Source: an uncultured Lachnospiraceae bacterium (GTDB lineage Bacteria > Bacillota > Clostridia > Lachnospirales > Lachnospiraceae). From it: DNA of 64,000 nt. Made by a program: the position numbers and the translations under genes. Under the pieces are notes generated by a model that saw only the letters and a list, made by a program, of their open reading frames with translations, was not told the origin of the DNA and searched no databases. The stretch spans positions 1 to 64,000 of the forward strand of contig CAJTOL010000002.1 of the NCBI GenBank assembly GCA_910577645.1, read 5' to 3'. This document shows positions 42,441 to 51,607 of the stretch, in pieces. Position 1 is the first letter of the stretch. The number at the start of each line of letters is the position of its first letter.

Positions 42441-43865
42441 ATGGTTGAGTATTATCTGGCTGTGGACATAGGGGCTTCCAGCGGAAGGCATATGCTGGGG
42501 CATATGGAAAACGGGAAAATGGTTCTGGAGGAAGTCTACCGGTTTGCCAACGGAATGAAAAAGCAGCAGGGAAAGCTTTTCTGGGATCTGGAGATGCTGT
42601 TTGGGGAAATCAAGACAGGAATCAGGGAATGTAAAAAGATTGGAAAAATCCCGGTTTCTATGGGAATTGACACCTGGGCGGTAGATTATGTGCTGTTGGA
42701 TGAAAATGACAGGATTTTAGGAGAGACCTGGGGATACCGGGACAGCCGGACAGAAGGGATGGACCAAAAGGTTTATGAGAAAATCCCGGAGCCGGAGCTT
42801 TACGCCCGCACCGGGATTCAAAAGCAGATTTTCAATACCATCTACCAGCTTATGGCGGTAAAGGAGTCAAACCCGGAATACCTGGAGCAGGCAAAGACTT
42901 TTTTAATGCTGCCGGACTACTTTCATTTTCTGCTGACCGGAAAGAAATGTTCTGAGTATACCAACGCCACATCTACCCAATTGGTAAATCCGAAGACCTG
43001 CAGCTGGGACTGGGAATTAATAGAAATGCTGGGATATAACCGGCAGATATTTCTGCCCTTAAGCCTGCCGGGGACGATAGTGGGAGAGTTCAGCCGGGAA
43101 ATTGCAAGAGAGGTGGGATTTTCCTGCCAGGTGATTCTCCCTGCCACCCACGATACAGGATCCGCGGTAATGGCAGTGCCGGCGAGGGAGGAAAGCCCTC
43201 TGTATATCAGCTCCGGCACCTGGTCCTTAATGGGAATTGAAACTGCACAGGCTGTTTTAAGCCAGGAAAGCAGGGAGAAGAACTTTACCAATGAAGGCGG
43301 CTATGATTACCGCTTTCGATATTTGAAAAATATTATGGGACTGTGGATGATTCAGTCTGTGCGCCATGAATTAGATGATTTATATTCTTTTGCACAGCTT
43401 TGCAGGATGGCGGAAGAATCCAGGGAATTCCCTTCCAGGGTGGATGTAAATGATAAAGGGTTTTTGGCTCCGGAAAATATGACGGAGGCCATCCGGAATG
43501 CCTGCAGGATGGGAAACCAGCCAATACCGAATACCCCGGGAGAGCTGGCGGCAGTGATTTATGAAAGCCTGTCGGACAGCTACAGCCGGACTATAGAGGA
43601 GATAGAAGGAATAACCGGAAAGCATTATGATACCATCTACATAGTGGGAGGAGGATCCAACGCTTCCTATCTTAACCGGCTGACAGCAGAAAAATCCGGG
43701 CGGAGAGTTCTTGCCGGGCCGGGGGAGGCAACTGCTGTGGGAAATCTTATGGCACAAATGATTCAAAAGGGTGTGTTTTCAGGGCTTGGGGAAGCCAGGG
43801 AATGTGTAAGCAGGTCTTTTGAGATTTTAGAATATAACCCGTTAATAAATATAGAAGGAATTTAA
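42441..43865 (+). CDS. rhaB: Rhamnulokinase
   Basis: This 474-residue FGGY kinase phosphorylates L-rhamnulose. It shows the N-terminal LAVDIGASSGRHM, WAVDYVLLD, TSTQLVNPKT, HDTGSAVMAVPA and GTWSLMG, and the C-terminal IYIVGGGSNASYLNRL. GGAAGGGGCGAGG precedes ATG. It opens the rhaBADM cluster. Confidence 0.95.
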   Translation: MVEYYLAVDIGASSGRHMLGHMENGKMVLEEVYRFANGMKKQQGKLFWDLEMLFGEIKTGIRECKKIGKIPVSMGIDTWAVDYVLLDENDRILGETWGYRDSRTEGMDQKVYEKIPEPELYARTGIQKQIFNTIYQLMAVKESNPEYLEQAKTFLMLPDYFHFLLTGKKCSEYTNATSTQLVNPKTCSWDWELIEMLGYNRQIFLPLSLPGTIVGEFSREIAREVGFSCQVILPATHDTGSAVMAVPAREESPLYISSGTWSLMGIETAQAVLSQESREKNFTNEGGYDYRFRYLKNIMGLWMIQSVRHELDDLYSFAQLCRMAEESREFPSRVDVNDKGFLAPENMTEAIRNACRMGNQPIPNTPGELAAVIYESLSDSYSRTIEEIEGITGKHYDTIYIVGGGSNASYLNRLTAEKSGRRVLAGPGEATAVGNLMAQMIQKGVFSGLGEARECVSRSFEILEYNPLINIEGI

Positions 43866-43890
43866 TAAAGAAATAAGGAGAAAACCGCTT

Positions 43891-45156
43891 ATGAAAAACC
43901 AACGCTACCAATTTGCAAAAGAAATCTACCAGTCCATAGGTGTGGACACGGATAAGGCTATTGAAAAGCTGAAATCCATTCCCGTGTCTCTCCACTGCTG
44001 GCAGGGGGACGACGTAAAGGGATTTGATCAGGACGGCCCTTTAACCGGAGGAATCCAGACTACCGGAAATTATCCGGGAAGGGCCAGAACTCCCGGGGAG
44101 CTGATGGAGGATATGGAGAAAGCCATCAGCCTGATGCCTGGCAGGAAAAAGCTGAATATTCACGCCAGTTATGCCATTTTTCAGGGGAAGGACCGGGTGG
44201 ATCGGGATAAGCTGGAGCCCAGGCATTTTGCAGAATGGGTGGAATTTGCCAAAAAACATAATATGGGGATTGATTTTAATCCCACTTTTTTCTCCCATGA
44301 CAAGGTAAAAGACGGATTAACCCTGTCAAGCCCGGATGAGGAAACCAGAAGATTCTGGATTGATCATGGAAAAGCCTGTATCCGCATTTCTCAGTATTTT
44401 GCAGAGGAAACGGGGATTCCCTGTGTGATGAATATCTGGACCGGAGACGGCTACAAGGATATCCCGGCGGATCGGATGGGGCCCAGAATGAGATATAAGG
44501 ATTCTATTGAGCAGATTTTATCTGAGCCTTATGACAAAAACCTGGTAAAACCCTGTGTGGAATCCAAAGTATTTGGCATTGGAGTAGAGTCTTTTACCGC
44601 CGGATCCGCAGAATTTGCCCTGTCCTTTGCGGCAACCCATGAAGGAGTCCTGCCTTTAATGGACAACGGCCATTACCATCCTACCGAGATGGTGTCTGAC
44701 AAAATCCCGGCCCTTTTGTGCTTTTTCCCGGAGATTGCCCTTCATGTCACCAGGCCGGTGCGCTGGGACAGCGACCATGTGGTATTGTTTGACGACGAAA
44801 CCAGAGAGATTGCCAAAGAGATTGTCCGCAGTGACGCTTTGGACAGAGTGTATATTGCATTGGATTATTTTGATGCCAGCATCAATCGGATTTCTGCCTG
44901 GACAGTGGGATTTCGGAGCTTTCAGAAGGCCCTTTTATCTGCTTTGTGCACTCCCAATGAACAGCTAAAGAAGCTTCAGGAAGAAAATCAGATGAGCCGC
45001 CTTATGGTAATGCAGGAAGAAATTAAGCTGTATCCTTTTGGGGATGTGTGGAGGGAATACTGCCGCCAGTGCGGCGTGGAGGCAGATGAGAGCTGGTTTG
45101 AGGAAGTGGAAAAGTACGAGAAAGAAGTGCTGAAAGCCAGAAAACAGCAGGGATAA
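43891..45156 (+). CDS. rhaA: L-rhamnose isomerase
   Basis: The 421-residue enzyme converts L-rhamnose to L-rhamnulose using Mn/Zn. Family markers are CWQGDDVKGF near the start, GIDFNPTFFSHDK, IWTGDGYKDIP, GIGVESFTAGSAEF and ALDYFDASINRISAW. The length equals the usual 415-420. AAGGAG precedes ATG. Confidence 0.97.
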   Translation: MKNQRYQFAKEIYQSIGVDTDKAIEKLKSIPVSLHCWQGDDVKGFDQDGPLTGGIQTTGNYPGRARTPGELMEDMEKAISLMPGRKKLNIHASYAIFQGKDRVDRDKLEPRHFAEWVEFAKKHNMGIDFNPTFFSHDKVKDGLTLSSPDEETRRFWIDHGKACIRISQYFAEETGIPCVMNIWTGDGYKDIPADRMGPRMRYKDSIEQILSEPYDKNLVKPCVESKVFGIGVESFTAGSAEFALSFAATHEGVLPLMDNGHYHPTEMVSDKIPALLCFFPEIALHVTRPVRWDSDHVVLFDDETREIAKEIVRSDALDRVYIALDYFDASINRISAWTVGFRSFQKALLSALCTPNEQLKKLQEENQMSRLMVMQEEIKLYPFGDVWREYCRQCGVEADESWFEEVEKYEKEVLKARKQQG

Positions 45157-45164
45157 CGGCAGGA

Positions 45165-45274
45165 GGAAGGCAGATGCGAAGCATTTTCAGGATGCCTTCC
45201 GACGATGTGGCAGGAGACGCCCTGGGGGCGCGCCGGTTCCTTATTATAGATTCATTATTATATTCAGGAGAGGA
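45165..45274 (+). repeat. Structured 5' element, copy 3 (family C), before rhaD
   Basis: GGAAGGCA (45165-45172) pairs with TGCCTTCC (45193-45200) around ATGCGAAGCAT; a GACGCC-centred GC-rich hairpin follows (about 45213-45234), then an AT-rich stretch and CAGGAGAGG. Compared with copy 1, the stem has a compensatory G-C to C-G change. Confidence 0.7.
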
Positions 45275-45278
45275 AAAG

Positions 45279-46115
45279 ATGAAATTTTTAGATGCAGAAT
45301 TTGTACAGGGATTTATCCGCATGGCCGATGACGGCTGGAAACAGGGCTGGCACGAGAGAAACGGCGGAAACCTGTCTTACCGGGTAAAAAAAGAGGAAGC
45401 AGATCTGGTCAGGGAAAGCTTTACCCCAAAGGAGTGGCAGCCTATCGGAACTGAGGTTTCAGGGCTTTCAGGAGAGTATTTTCTGGTAACCGGAAGCGGG
45501 AAATATTTCCGCAATATAATCCTTAAACCGGAGGAATCCATTTGTATGATTGAAGTGGACGAAAAGGGAGAAAATTACCGTATTGTCTGGGGAATGGAAA
45601 AGGGAGGCAGGCCTACCAGCGAGCTTCCTTCCCATCTGATGAATCACGAAGTAAAAATGCTGGAAACAGGAGGAAAATACCGGGTAATCTACCACGCCCA
45701 CACTACCAATATCATTGCCCTTACCTTTGTTCTGCCTCTTAAAGACGAAGTGTTTACCAGAGAATTGTGGGAGATGGCAACGGAGTGCCCGGTGGTATTT
45801 CCGGGGGGAATTGGAGTGGTTCCGTGGATGGTGCCGGGAGGCCGGGATATTGCGGTGGCAACCAGCAGGCTTATGAAGGAATATGATGTGGCCATCTGGG
45901 CCCACCACGGTATGTTTGCGGCAGGGGAGGACTTTGATCTGACCTTTGGCCTGATGCACACTGTGGAAAAGTCTGCTGAGATTCTGGTAAAGATGCTGTC
46001 AATGAGGCCGGACAAACTGCAGACCATTACACCCCAGAATTTTCGGGATCTGGCAAAAGATTTTAAAGTGACTCTGCCGGAGAAATTCTTATATGAAAAG
46101 CAGGATGGAAATTAG
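45279..46115 (+). CDS. rhaD: Rhamnulose-1-phosphate aldolase
   Basis: This 278-residue class II aldolase splits L-rhamnulose-1-phosphate into DHAP and lactaldehyde. Visible are WHERNGGNLSYR, the zinc ligands in YHAHTTN, and AIWAHHGMFAAGEDFD. The frame is open to 45174, but those codons are the structured repeat. ATG 45279 has CAGGAGAGG just before and gives the usual enzyme length. Confidence 0.95.
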   Translation: MKFLDAEFVQGFIRMADDGWKQGWHERNGGNLSYRVKKEEADLVRESFTPKEWQPIGTEVSGLSGEYFLVTGSGKYFRNIILKPEESICMIEVDEKGENYRIVWGMEKGGRPTSELPSHLMNHEVKMLETGGKYRVIYHAHTTNIIALTFVLPLKDEVFTRELWEMATECPVVFPGGIGVVPWMVPGGRDIAVATSRLMKEYDVAIWAHHGMFAAGEDFDLTFGLMHTVEKSAEILVKMLSMRPDKLQTITPQNFRDLAKDFKVTLPEKFLYEKQDGN

Positions 46116-46137
46116 AACCTGTCAGGAGGGATCTGTT

Positions 46138-46452
46138 ATGGTAAGAAAAGGATTTAAGATGTTTTTATATCCGGGAATGGAGCAGGAATATAAGCGCCGC
46201 CATAACCTTTTATGGCCGGAAATGAAAGAAATGATCCGTGAATACGGCGGACACAATTACTCCATCTATCTGGATCGGGACACCAATGTGCTGTATGGCT
46301 ATATTGAGGTGGAGGATGAAGAGCGTTGGGCCATGTCCGCCGATACGGAGATTAACCGGAAGTGGTGGGATTTTATGGCAGATATTATGGAGACCAACCC
46401 GGACAACAGTCCGGTATCCGTGGATTTGGCGCCGGTATTTTACTTAGAGTAA
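46138..46452 (+). CDS. rhaM: L-rhamnose mutarotase
   Basis: The 104-residue protein interconverts rhamnose anomers. It has GMEQEYKRRHNLLWPEM with the conserved His and the C-terminal WWDFMADIMETNPDN segment. ATG 46138 follows CAGGAGGG and gives exactly the family length. Confidence 0.95.
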   Translation: MVRKGFKMFLYPGMEQEYKRRHNLLWPEMKEMIREYGGHNYSIYLDRDTNVLYGYIEVEDEERWAMSADTEINRKWWDFMADIMETNPDNSPVSVDLAPVFYLE

Positions 46453-46486
46453 TACTTGTGGCTTTTTGCCTGTCATCCTAAAGCGC

Positions 46487-46536
46487 AAAACATTTGTTCG
46501 ATTTTGCTTGCGAATTTGATTAACATGTGATACAAT
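46487..46536 (+). promoter_or_regulatory. uvrA promoter with a LexA-like box
   Basis: AAAACATTTGTTCG (46487-46500) matches 12 of 14 positions of the Gram-positive LexA box CGAACATATGTTCG. TTGCGA (46508-46513), a 17-base spacer and TACAAT (46531-46536) follow. Confidence 0.55.
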
Positions 46537-46580
46537 TGGTGATATTATCCTTAAGATTATCCTATAGAAGGAGTATTACC

Positions 46581-49412
46581 ATGGCAAAACAGTACATTAA
46601 GATTCGGGGAGCAAATGAGCACAATTTAAAGAACGTGACCCTGAATATTCCCCGCAATGAACTGGTGGTTTTAACCGGGCTTTCCGGCTCCGGTAAGTCC
46701 TCTCTGGCCTTTGATACTATTTATGCCGAGGGACAGAGACGGTATATGGAGTCTTTGTCTTCCTACGCCAGGCAGTTTTTAGGACAGATGGAAAAACCGG
46801 ATGTGGAGAGTATTGAAGGGTTGTCCCCGTCTATCTCCATTGATCAGAAATCTACCAACCGTAATCCCCGCTCTACCGTAGGCACAGTGACGGAGATTTA
46901 TGATTATATGCGTCTTTTGTATGCCCGTATCGGAATTCCCCACTGTCCCAAATGCGGCCGGGAGATCCGCAGGCAGACGGTGGATCAGATGGTGGATCAG
47001 ATTATGGCTCTGCCGGAACGAACCAAGATTCAGCTTTTGGCTCCGGTGGTCCGGGGGAGAAAGGGTGAGCACGTCAAGGTTCTGGACAGCGCCAGAAAGA
47101 GCGGCTATGTCCGCGCCCGGATTGACGGCAATCTCTATGAGCTTTCCGAGGAAATTAAACTGGAGAAAAATATTAAGCACAACATTGAGATTGTCATAGA
47201 CCGTCTGGCGATTCGGGAAGGCATTGAGAAGCGTATGACCGATTCCATTGAGGCGGTTATGGCCCTGTCTGACGGACTGATGATTGTGGATGTTATTGAC
47301 GGACAGCCTATGAATTTCAGCCTGAGCTTTGCCTGTCCGGACTGCGGTATCAGCATTGAAGAGGTGGAACCCAGAAGCTTTTCCTTTAATAACCCCTTTG
47401 GAGCTTGTCCGGACTGCTTTGGCCTGGGTTATAAGATGGAGTTTGACGAGGATCTGATGATCCCGGACAAGTCTTTAAGCATCGCAGGGGGCGCTATTGT
47501 GGTGCTGGGCTGGCAGTCCTGTACAGACAAGGGAAGCTTTACCAGGGCTATTTTAGACGCCTTGTCAGAGGAATACCATTTTAGCCTGGATACTCCCTTT
47601 GAGGAATATCCCAAGGAGATCCAGGATGTATTGATTCACGGCACCGGAGGTCGGGAGATCCAGGTTTCATATAAGGGTCAGAGAGGCGAGGGCGTCTATC
47701 CGGTGGCGTTTGAGGGGTTAATTAACAATGTGGCCCGCCGTTACCGGGAGACTTTTTCTGAGACTTCCAAGGCAGAGTACGAAACATTTATGCGGATCAC
47801 CCCATGTCCTGTCTGCAGGGGGCAGCGTTTAAAAAAAGAATCCCTGGCAGTTACGGTGGGGGATAAAAATATTTCTGAAGCTACCAATATGTCCATTACC
47901 AAATTCCGGGAGTACTTGGATGATCTCAGGCTGACTCCCATGCAGGAGGCCATTGGCGCTCAGATTTTAAAGGAGATCCGCGCCCGTGTTACCTTCCTTA
48001 TTGATGTAGGGCTGGATTATTTATCCATGTCCCGGGCAACGGGAACCCTGTCCGGCGGCGAGGCCCAGAGGATCCGTCTGGCTACCCAGATTGGCTCCGG
48101 TCTGGTAGGAGTGGCCTATATTCTGGATGAGCCCAGTATCGGCCTTCATCAGAGAGACAATGACAAACTTCTCCAAACCCTGATTCATTTAAGAGATTTA
48201 GGAAACAGCGTGCTGGTGGTAGAGCATGACGAGGATACCATGCGGGCGGCGGATTTTATTGTAGACATCGGCCCGGGGGCAGGAGAGCATGGAGGACAGG
48301 TGATTGCCACCGGAACGGCCAACCAGATCATGAAATGTAAAGAGTCCATTACCGGGGCCTATTTAAGCGGCAGGATCCGGATTCCTGTTCCAAAACAGCG
48401 CAGAATCCCGGTTAACTGGCTGACAGTTCGGGGAGCCAGAGAAAATAACCTGAAAAATATTGACGTGAAGATTCCGCTGGGAGTTATGACCTGCGTTACC
48501 GGCGTATCCGGATCCGGGAAATCCTCCCTGGTTAATGAGATTTTATATAAGGCGCTGGCTAAGAAGCTGAACCGCGCCAGAACCATTCCCGGCAAGCATA
48601 ATAAGATCGAGGGAACAGAGCTTCTGGATAAGATTATTGCCATTGACCAGTCCCCCATAGGGCGCACGCCCAGATCCAATCCGGCTACTTATACCGGCGC
48701 TTTTGATCTGATTCGGGATTTGTTTGCCTCCACTACCGACGCCAAGGCCAAGGGATACTCCAAGGGCCGGTTCAGCTTTAACGTAAAAGGCGGCCGGTGT
48801 GAAGCCTGTGGCGGCGACGGAATTATTAAGATAGAAATGCATTTCCTTCCCGACGTTTATGTACCCTGCGAGGTCTGCAAAGGCAAGCGATACAATCGGG
48901 AGACCCTGGAGGTAAAGTACAAGGGCAAGAGCATTTACGATGTTCTGAATATGACGGTGGAGGAAGCGCTTAAATTTTTCGAAAATGTACCCACCATAGC
49001 CAGAAAGATCCAGACCCTTTACGATGTGGGACTGGCCTACATCCGTCTGGGCCAGCCTTCCACAGAGCTGTCCGGCGGCGAGGCCCAAAGGATTAAGCTG
49101 GCCACAGAGCTGAGCAAGCGGGGGACAGGAAAAACCATCTATATTCTGGACGAGCCCACCACTGGCCTTCACTTTGCAGATGTCCACAAGCTGATCGAGA
49201 TTCTCCGCCGCTTGTCTGACGGCGGCAATACGGTGGTAGTAATCGAGCACAACCTGGATGTGATTAAAACAGCTGATTACATTATTGATATTGGCCCGGA
49301 GGGAGGCGACCAGGGGGGCACGGTTATTGCATCGGGAACGCCGGAAGAGGTTGCGGCTTGTCCCCAATCCTATACAGGCCAGTATGTGAAGAGATACCTG
49401 GAGAAAAAATAA
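46581..49412 (+). CDS. uvrA: Excinuclease ABC subunit A
   Basis: The 943-residue damage sensor of nucleotide excision repair has two ABC domains (Walker A GLSGSGKSSLAF and GVSGSGKSSLVN, signatures GTLSGGEAQRI and ELSGGEAQRI), zinc clusters CPKCG, CPDCG/CPDC and CEACGGDG/CEVCKG, and the RNPRSTVGT motif. ATG 46581 after AAGGAG is preferred to an earlier frame opening at 46527. Its regulation by LexA is inferred from the box upstream. Confidence 0.98.
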   Translation: MAKQYIKIRGANEHNLKNVTLNIPRNELVVLTGLSGSGKSSLAFDTIYAEGQRRYMESLSSYARQFLGQMEKPDVESIEGLSPSISIDQKSTNRNPRSTVGTVTEIYDYMRLLYARIGIPHCPKCGREIRRQTVDQMVDQIMALPERTKIQLLAPVVRGRKGEHVKVLDSARKSGYVRARIDGNLYELSEEIKLEKNIKHNIEIVIDRLAIREGIEKRMTDSIEAVMALSDGLMIVDVIDGQPMNFSLSFACPDCGISIEEVEPRSFSFNNPFGACPDCFGLGYKMEFDEDLMIPDKSLSIAGGAIVVLGWQSCTDKGSFTRAILDALSEEYHFSLDTPFEEYPKEIQDVLIHGTGGREIQVSYKGQRGEGVYPVAFEGLINNVARRYRETFSETSKAEYETFMRITPCPVCRGQRLKKESLAVTVGDKNISEATNMSITKFREYLDDLRLTPMQEAIGAQILKEIRARVTFLIDVGLDYLSMSRATGTLSGGEAQRIRLATQIGSGLVGVAYILDEPSIGLHQRDNDKLLQTLIHLRDLGNSVLVVEHDEDTMRAADFIVDIGPGAGEHGGQVIATGTANQIMKCKESITGAYLSGRIRIPVPKQRRIPVNWLTVRGARENNLKNIDVKIPLGVMTCVTGVSGSGKSSLVNEILYKALAKKLNRARTIPGKHNKIEGTELLDKIIAIDQSPIGRTPRSNPATYTGAFDLIRDLFASTTDAKAKGYSKGRFSFNVKGGRCEACGGDGIIKIEMHFLPDVYVPCEVCKGKRYNRETLEVKYKGKSIYDVLNMTVEEALKFFENVPTIARKIQTLYDVGLAYIRLGQPSTELSGGEAQRIKLATELSKRGTGKTIYILDEPTTGLHFADVHKLIEILRRLSDGGNTVVVIEHNLDVIKTADYIIDIGPEGGDQGGTVIASGTPEEVAACPQSYTGQYVKRYLEKK

Positions 49413-49516
49413 TCTGTAAGGCAAAAACACTTCCAGAAATTGGATGGTTTTTGGAGAAGAATTATCTTGCTATTTCGACAGGTATCGCGTATAATAAGAA
49501 CATACCAAAGATAAAG

Positions 49517-49550
49517 AAAGAGACTGTACCTTGCGGGGGCAGTCTCTTTT
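49517..49550 (+). terminator. Rho-independent terminator after uvrA
   Basis: AAAGAGACTG pairs with CAGTCTCTTT across a 14-base loop, ending in T residues. Confidence 0.85.
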
Positions 49551-49587
49551 ATGCTGTGGAGAATCCGGTAAAATGAAGCCGGACACA

Positions 49588-49615
49588 TTGACTTATCACA
49601 GGATTTTGTTATAAT
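49588..49615 (+). promoter_or_regulatory. Strong SigA-type promoter of a short open frame
   Basis: TTGACT (49588-49593), a 16-base spacer and TGTTATAAT with TATAAT at 49610-49615. Confidence 0.6.
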
Positions 49616-49663
49616 GACAAAAGGCAGTTGAATTTATTTTAAATGTAAGAGTGAGGTGAGATT

Positions 49664-49756
49664 ATGGACGGCAGTAGTAGTCGAAGTACAGGCAGGGGCT
49701 TTTCATATAGTCATAGTACCATCAGTGGACAAGGATTACGATACCAATGTCCGTAA
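49664..49756 (+). CDS. Possible 30-residue small protein or gene remnant
   Basis: After a strong promoter and GTGAGGTG site the frame gives MDGSSSRSTGRGFSYSHSTI and ten further residues. Its last third runs into a family A half-palindrome (49717-49735), so the frame may be the start of a gene cut short by the repeat. The rest of the gap to mgtE (49757-49957) shows no convincing gene or known riboswitch. Confidence 0.35.
   Translation: MDGSSSRSTGRGFSYSHSTISGQGLRYQCP
49717..49735 (+). repeat. Palindromic repeat, family A, half copy
   Basis: TACCATCAGTGGACAAGGA matches the left arm of the full copies with two differences. It is followed by a separate GATTACG/CGTAATC hairpin. Confidence 0.45.
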
Positions 49757-49957
49757 TCTGTAGTAAGCTGCTGTGTCAATATGTTGAGGCCATTGTCTGA
49801 CTCTAACGCTATACTGCATTGGCAAGTCGAGTGCAGAATGAAAGGTTTATGAGCGGCAATGGTATTTTTATGCCCTTTTTGCTGAATCTGCCTTTTGCAC
49901 CCGCCTTTATCTGTGGCTTGTGATATACAAGTCCAATGAGGAAAGGAGGAACATGCA

Positions 49958-51370
49958 ATGAATGGAAAAGACAATGTTCAGAATCAGATTATGGAGATGA
50001 AGCAGCATCCGGACTACAAAGCAGAGATTGTTGAGATATTTCGCAGCAATCTGACTCCTAAAATTAAGCAGGAGAGGATACTGGCATACCATGAGAGGGA
50101 TATTGCATCCGCATTAGAGCTGCTTAACCAGGAAGAACGGAGCAGACTATATCATGTCTTTCATGGGAAAACGCTGGCGGATATACTGGAATATGCCGAG
50201 AATAAGGCCCAGTATATAGGAGAACTCAGCGTTCAAAAAAGAATTGCCGTACTTTCTCAATTTGAAGCTGCTGAAATAGCAGAATGCCTTCGCCAGATGA
50301 ATAAAGCGGATCGCACTACGATTATTGAATTACTGGGAGATGAACTGAAAGGCCAAATTATGCTGCTGGATTCCTTTGGGGAAGAAGAGATCGCCAGCAA
50401 AATGACTACAAACTATGTGACAGTCCCTTCCGGAATTGGAGTAAGAGAGGCTATGGGCAGTCTGATTGAACAGGCGGCAGATAACGATAACATTTCCACT
50501 ATCTATGTCCTTGACGAGAATAAAGCCCTTCTTGGAGCAGTGGATTTAAAAGACCTTATTATTGCCCGTGAGGGAACCTGGATTGATGCCATTGCCGTGA
50601 CGTCATACCCGTATGTTTATGCCAATGAGCTGATTGACGATTGCCTTGGCCGCATCCGGGAGTATTCAGAAGATTCCATCCCTGTTCTGGATTCAGAGAA
50701 TAAGCTTATAGGAGTATTAACCTCCCAGAATATCATGGAACTTATTGGTGATGAAATGGGGGAAGACTATGCAAAGCTGGCCGGCTTATCAGCAGAAGAA
50801 GACTTAAATGAGCCTTTAAGGAAAAGCATCAGAAAGCGTTTGCCCTGGCTGATTGCCTTGCTTGGATTGGGAATGGCTGTTTCCGGCGTTGTGGGCATAT
50901 TTGAGGCAGTGGTTGCCCAATTGCCTTTGATTATGGCTTTCCAATCCCTGATCCTTGATATGGCAGGAAATGCGGGAACACAGTCCCTTGCCGTTACGAT
51001 ACGTGTTTTGATGGACGAAAACATTAGCGGCAGGCAAAAAGTTTTCCTGGTTACAAAAGAAACCAGGGTGGGACTTATTAACGGGGTGATACTTGGCACA
51101 TTGTCCTTTCTATCGGTTGGTTTTTATTTAACAGCATTAAAAAATCAAGAGGCAGCCACAGCATTTGCTGTATCTGCCTGTACAGGCATTGCGCTGCTTT
51201 TGGCAATGGTGCTTTCAAGCCTGTCCGGAACATTAATTCCACTGATGTTTAAGAAATTAAAAGTTGATCCTGCTGCCGCCTCCGGCCCTCTGATTACAAC
51301 AATTAACGACCTTGTGGCAGTGATTACATATTATGGTTTGGCATGGATATTGATAATTAATACTCTATGA
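49958..51370 (+). CDS. mgtE: Magnesium transporter MgtE
   Basis: The 470-residue protein has the MgtE N domain (about 30-140), a pair of CBS domains (about 145-270, Mg-sensing) and five C-terminal membrane helices with PLIMAFQSLILDMAGNAGTQ and SGPLITTINDLVAVITYYGL. AAAGGAGG precedes ATG. The leader was searched by eye for an M-box and none was recognised. Confidence 0.93.
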   Translation: MNGKDNVQNQIMEMKQHPDYKAEIVEIFRSNLTPKIKQERILAYHERDIASALELLNQEERSRLYHVFHGKTLADILEYAENKAQYIGELSVQKRIAVLSQFEAAEIAECLRQMNKADRTTIIELLGDELKGQIMLLDSFGEEEIASKMTTNYVTVPSGIGVREAMGSLIEQAADNDNISTIYVLDENKALLGAVDLKDLIIAREGTWIDAIAVTSYPYVYANELIDDCLGRIREYSEDSIPVLDSENKLIGVLTSQNIMELIGDEMGEDYAKLAGLSAEEDLNEPLRKSIRKRLPWLIALLGLGMAVSGVVGIFEAVVAQLPLIMAFQSLILDMAGNAGTQSLAVTIRVLMDENISGRQKVFLVTKETRVGLINGVILGTLSFLSVGFYLTALKNQEAATAFAVSACTGIALLLAMVLSSLSGTLIPLMFKKLKVDPAAASGPLITTINDLVAVITYYGLAWILIINTL

Positions 51371-51408
51371 TATATTGAAAATTGATTCGGACGCTGTTTT
51401 TATACATA

Positions 51409-51462
51409 GGGAAGGATGGCACTTAATCCTTTTAAGGATTCTGTGCTGCCCTTTTCTTTTTT
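51409..51462 (+). terminator. Rho-independent terminator after mgtE
   Basis: A long stem pairs GGCAC-AATCC with GGATT-GTGC/GCC around TTTTA, followed by TTTTCTTTTTT. Confidence 0.8.
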
Positions 51463-51549
51463 ATTTGCCCTGAAAGGGTGTCTTATGAAATGGAAAACGC
51501 TTCCTGCCAATGGCATTGGGACAAAGTAGAATTTTTTGCAAATTCAGTA

Positions 51550-51580
51550 TTGACCGTACTGTTACTGTATGGTTTATGAT
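51550..51580 (+). promoter_or_regulatory. MerR-type promoter with 19-base spacer and dyad
   Basis: TTGACC (51550-51555) and TATGAT (51575-51580) are 19 bases apart. The spacer holds the dyad ACCGTAC-N7-GTATGGT (51553-51573). This is the geometry of promoters activated by MerR-family proteins. Confidence 0.65.
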
Positions 51581-51607
51581 AGGGGTAGAAAAGAGAGGAG
51601 AACTTAT

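Noticed and set aside
48543..49430. 295-codon open frame on the minus strand inside uvrA
   Set aside because: It lies fully opposite a certain uvrA coding sequence, has no ribosome site or recognisable domain, and reflects the codon bias of uvrA.
49757..49957. M-box magnesium riboswitch before mgtE
   Set aside because: The leader was read for the conserved M-box segments and none was found; a covariance search would settle it.
49711..49974. Minus-strand 87-codon frame between uvrA and mgtE
   Set aside because: It overlaps the mgtE start and the half-palindrome, has no good start site and no recognisable family.
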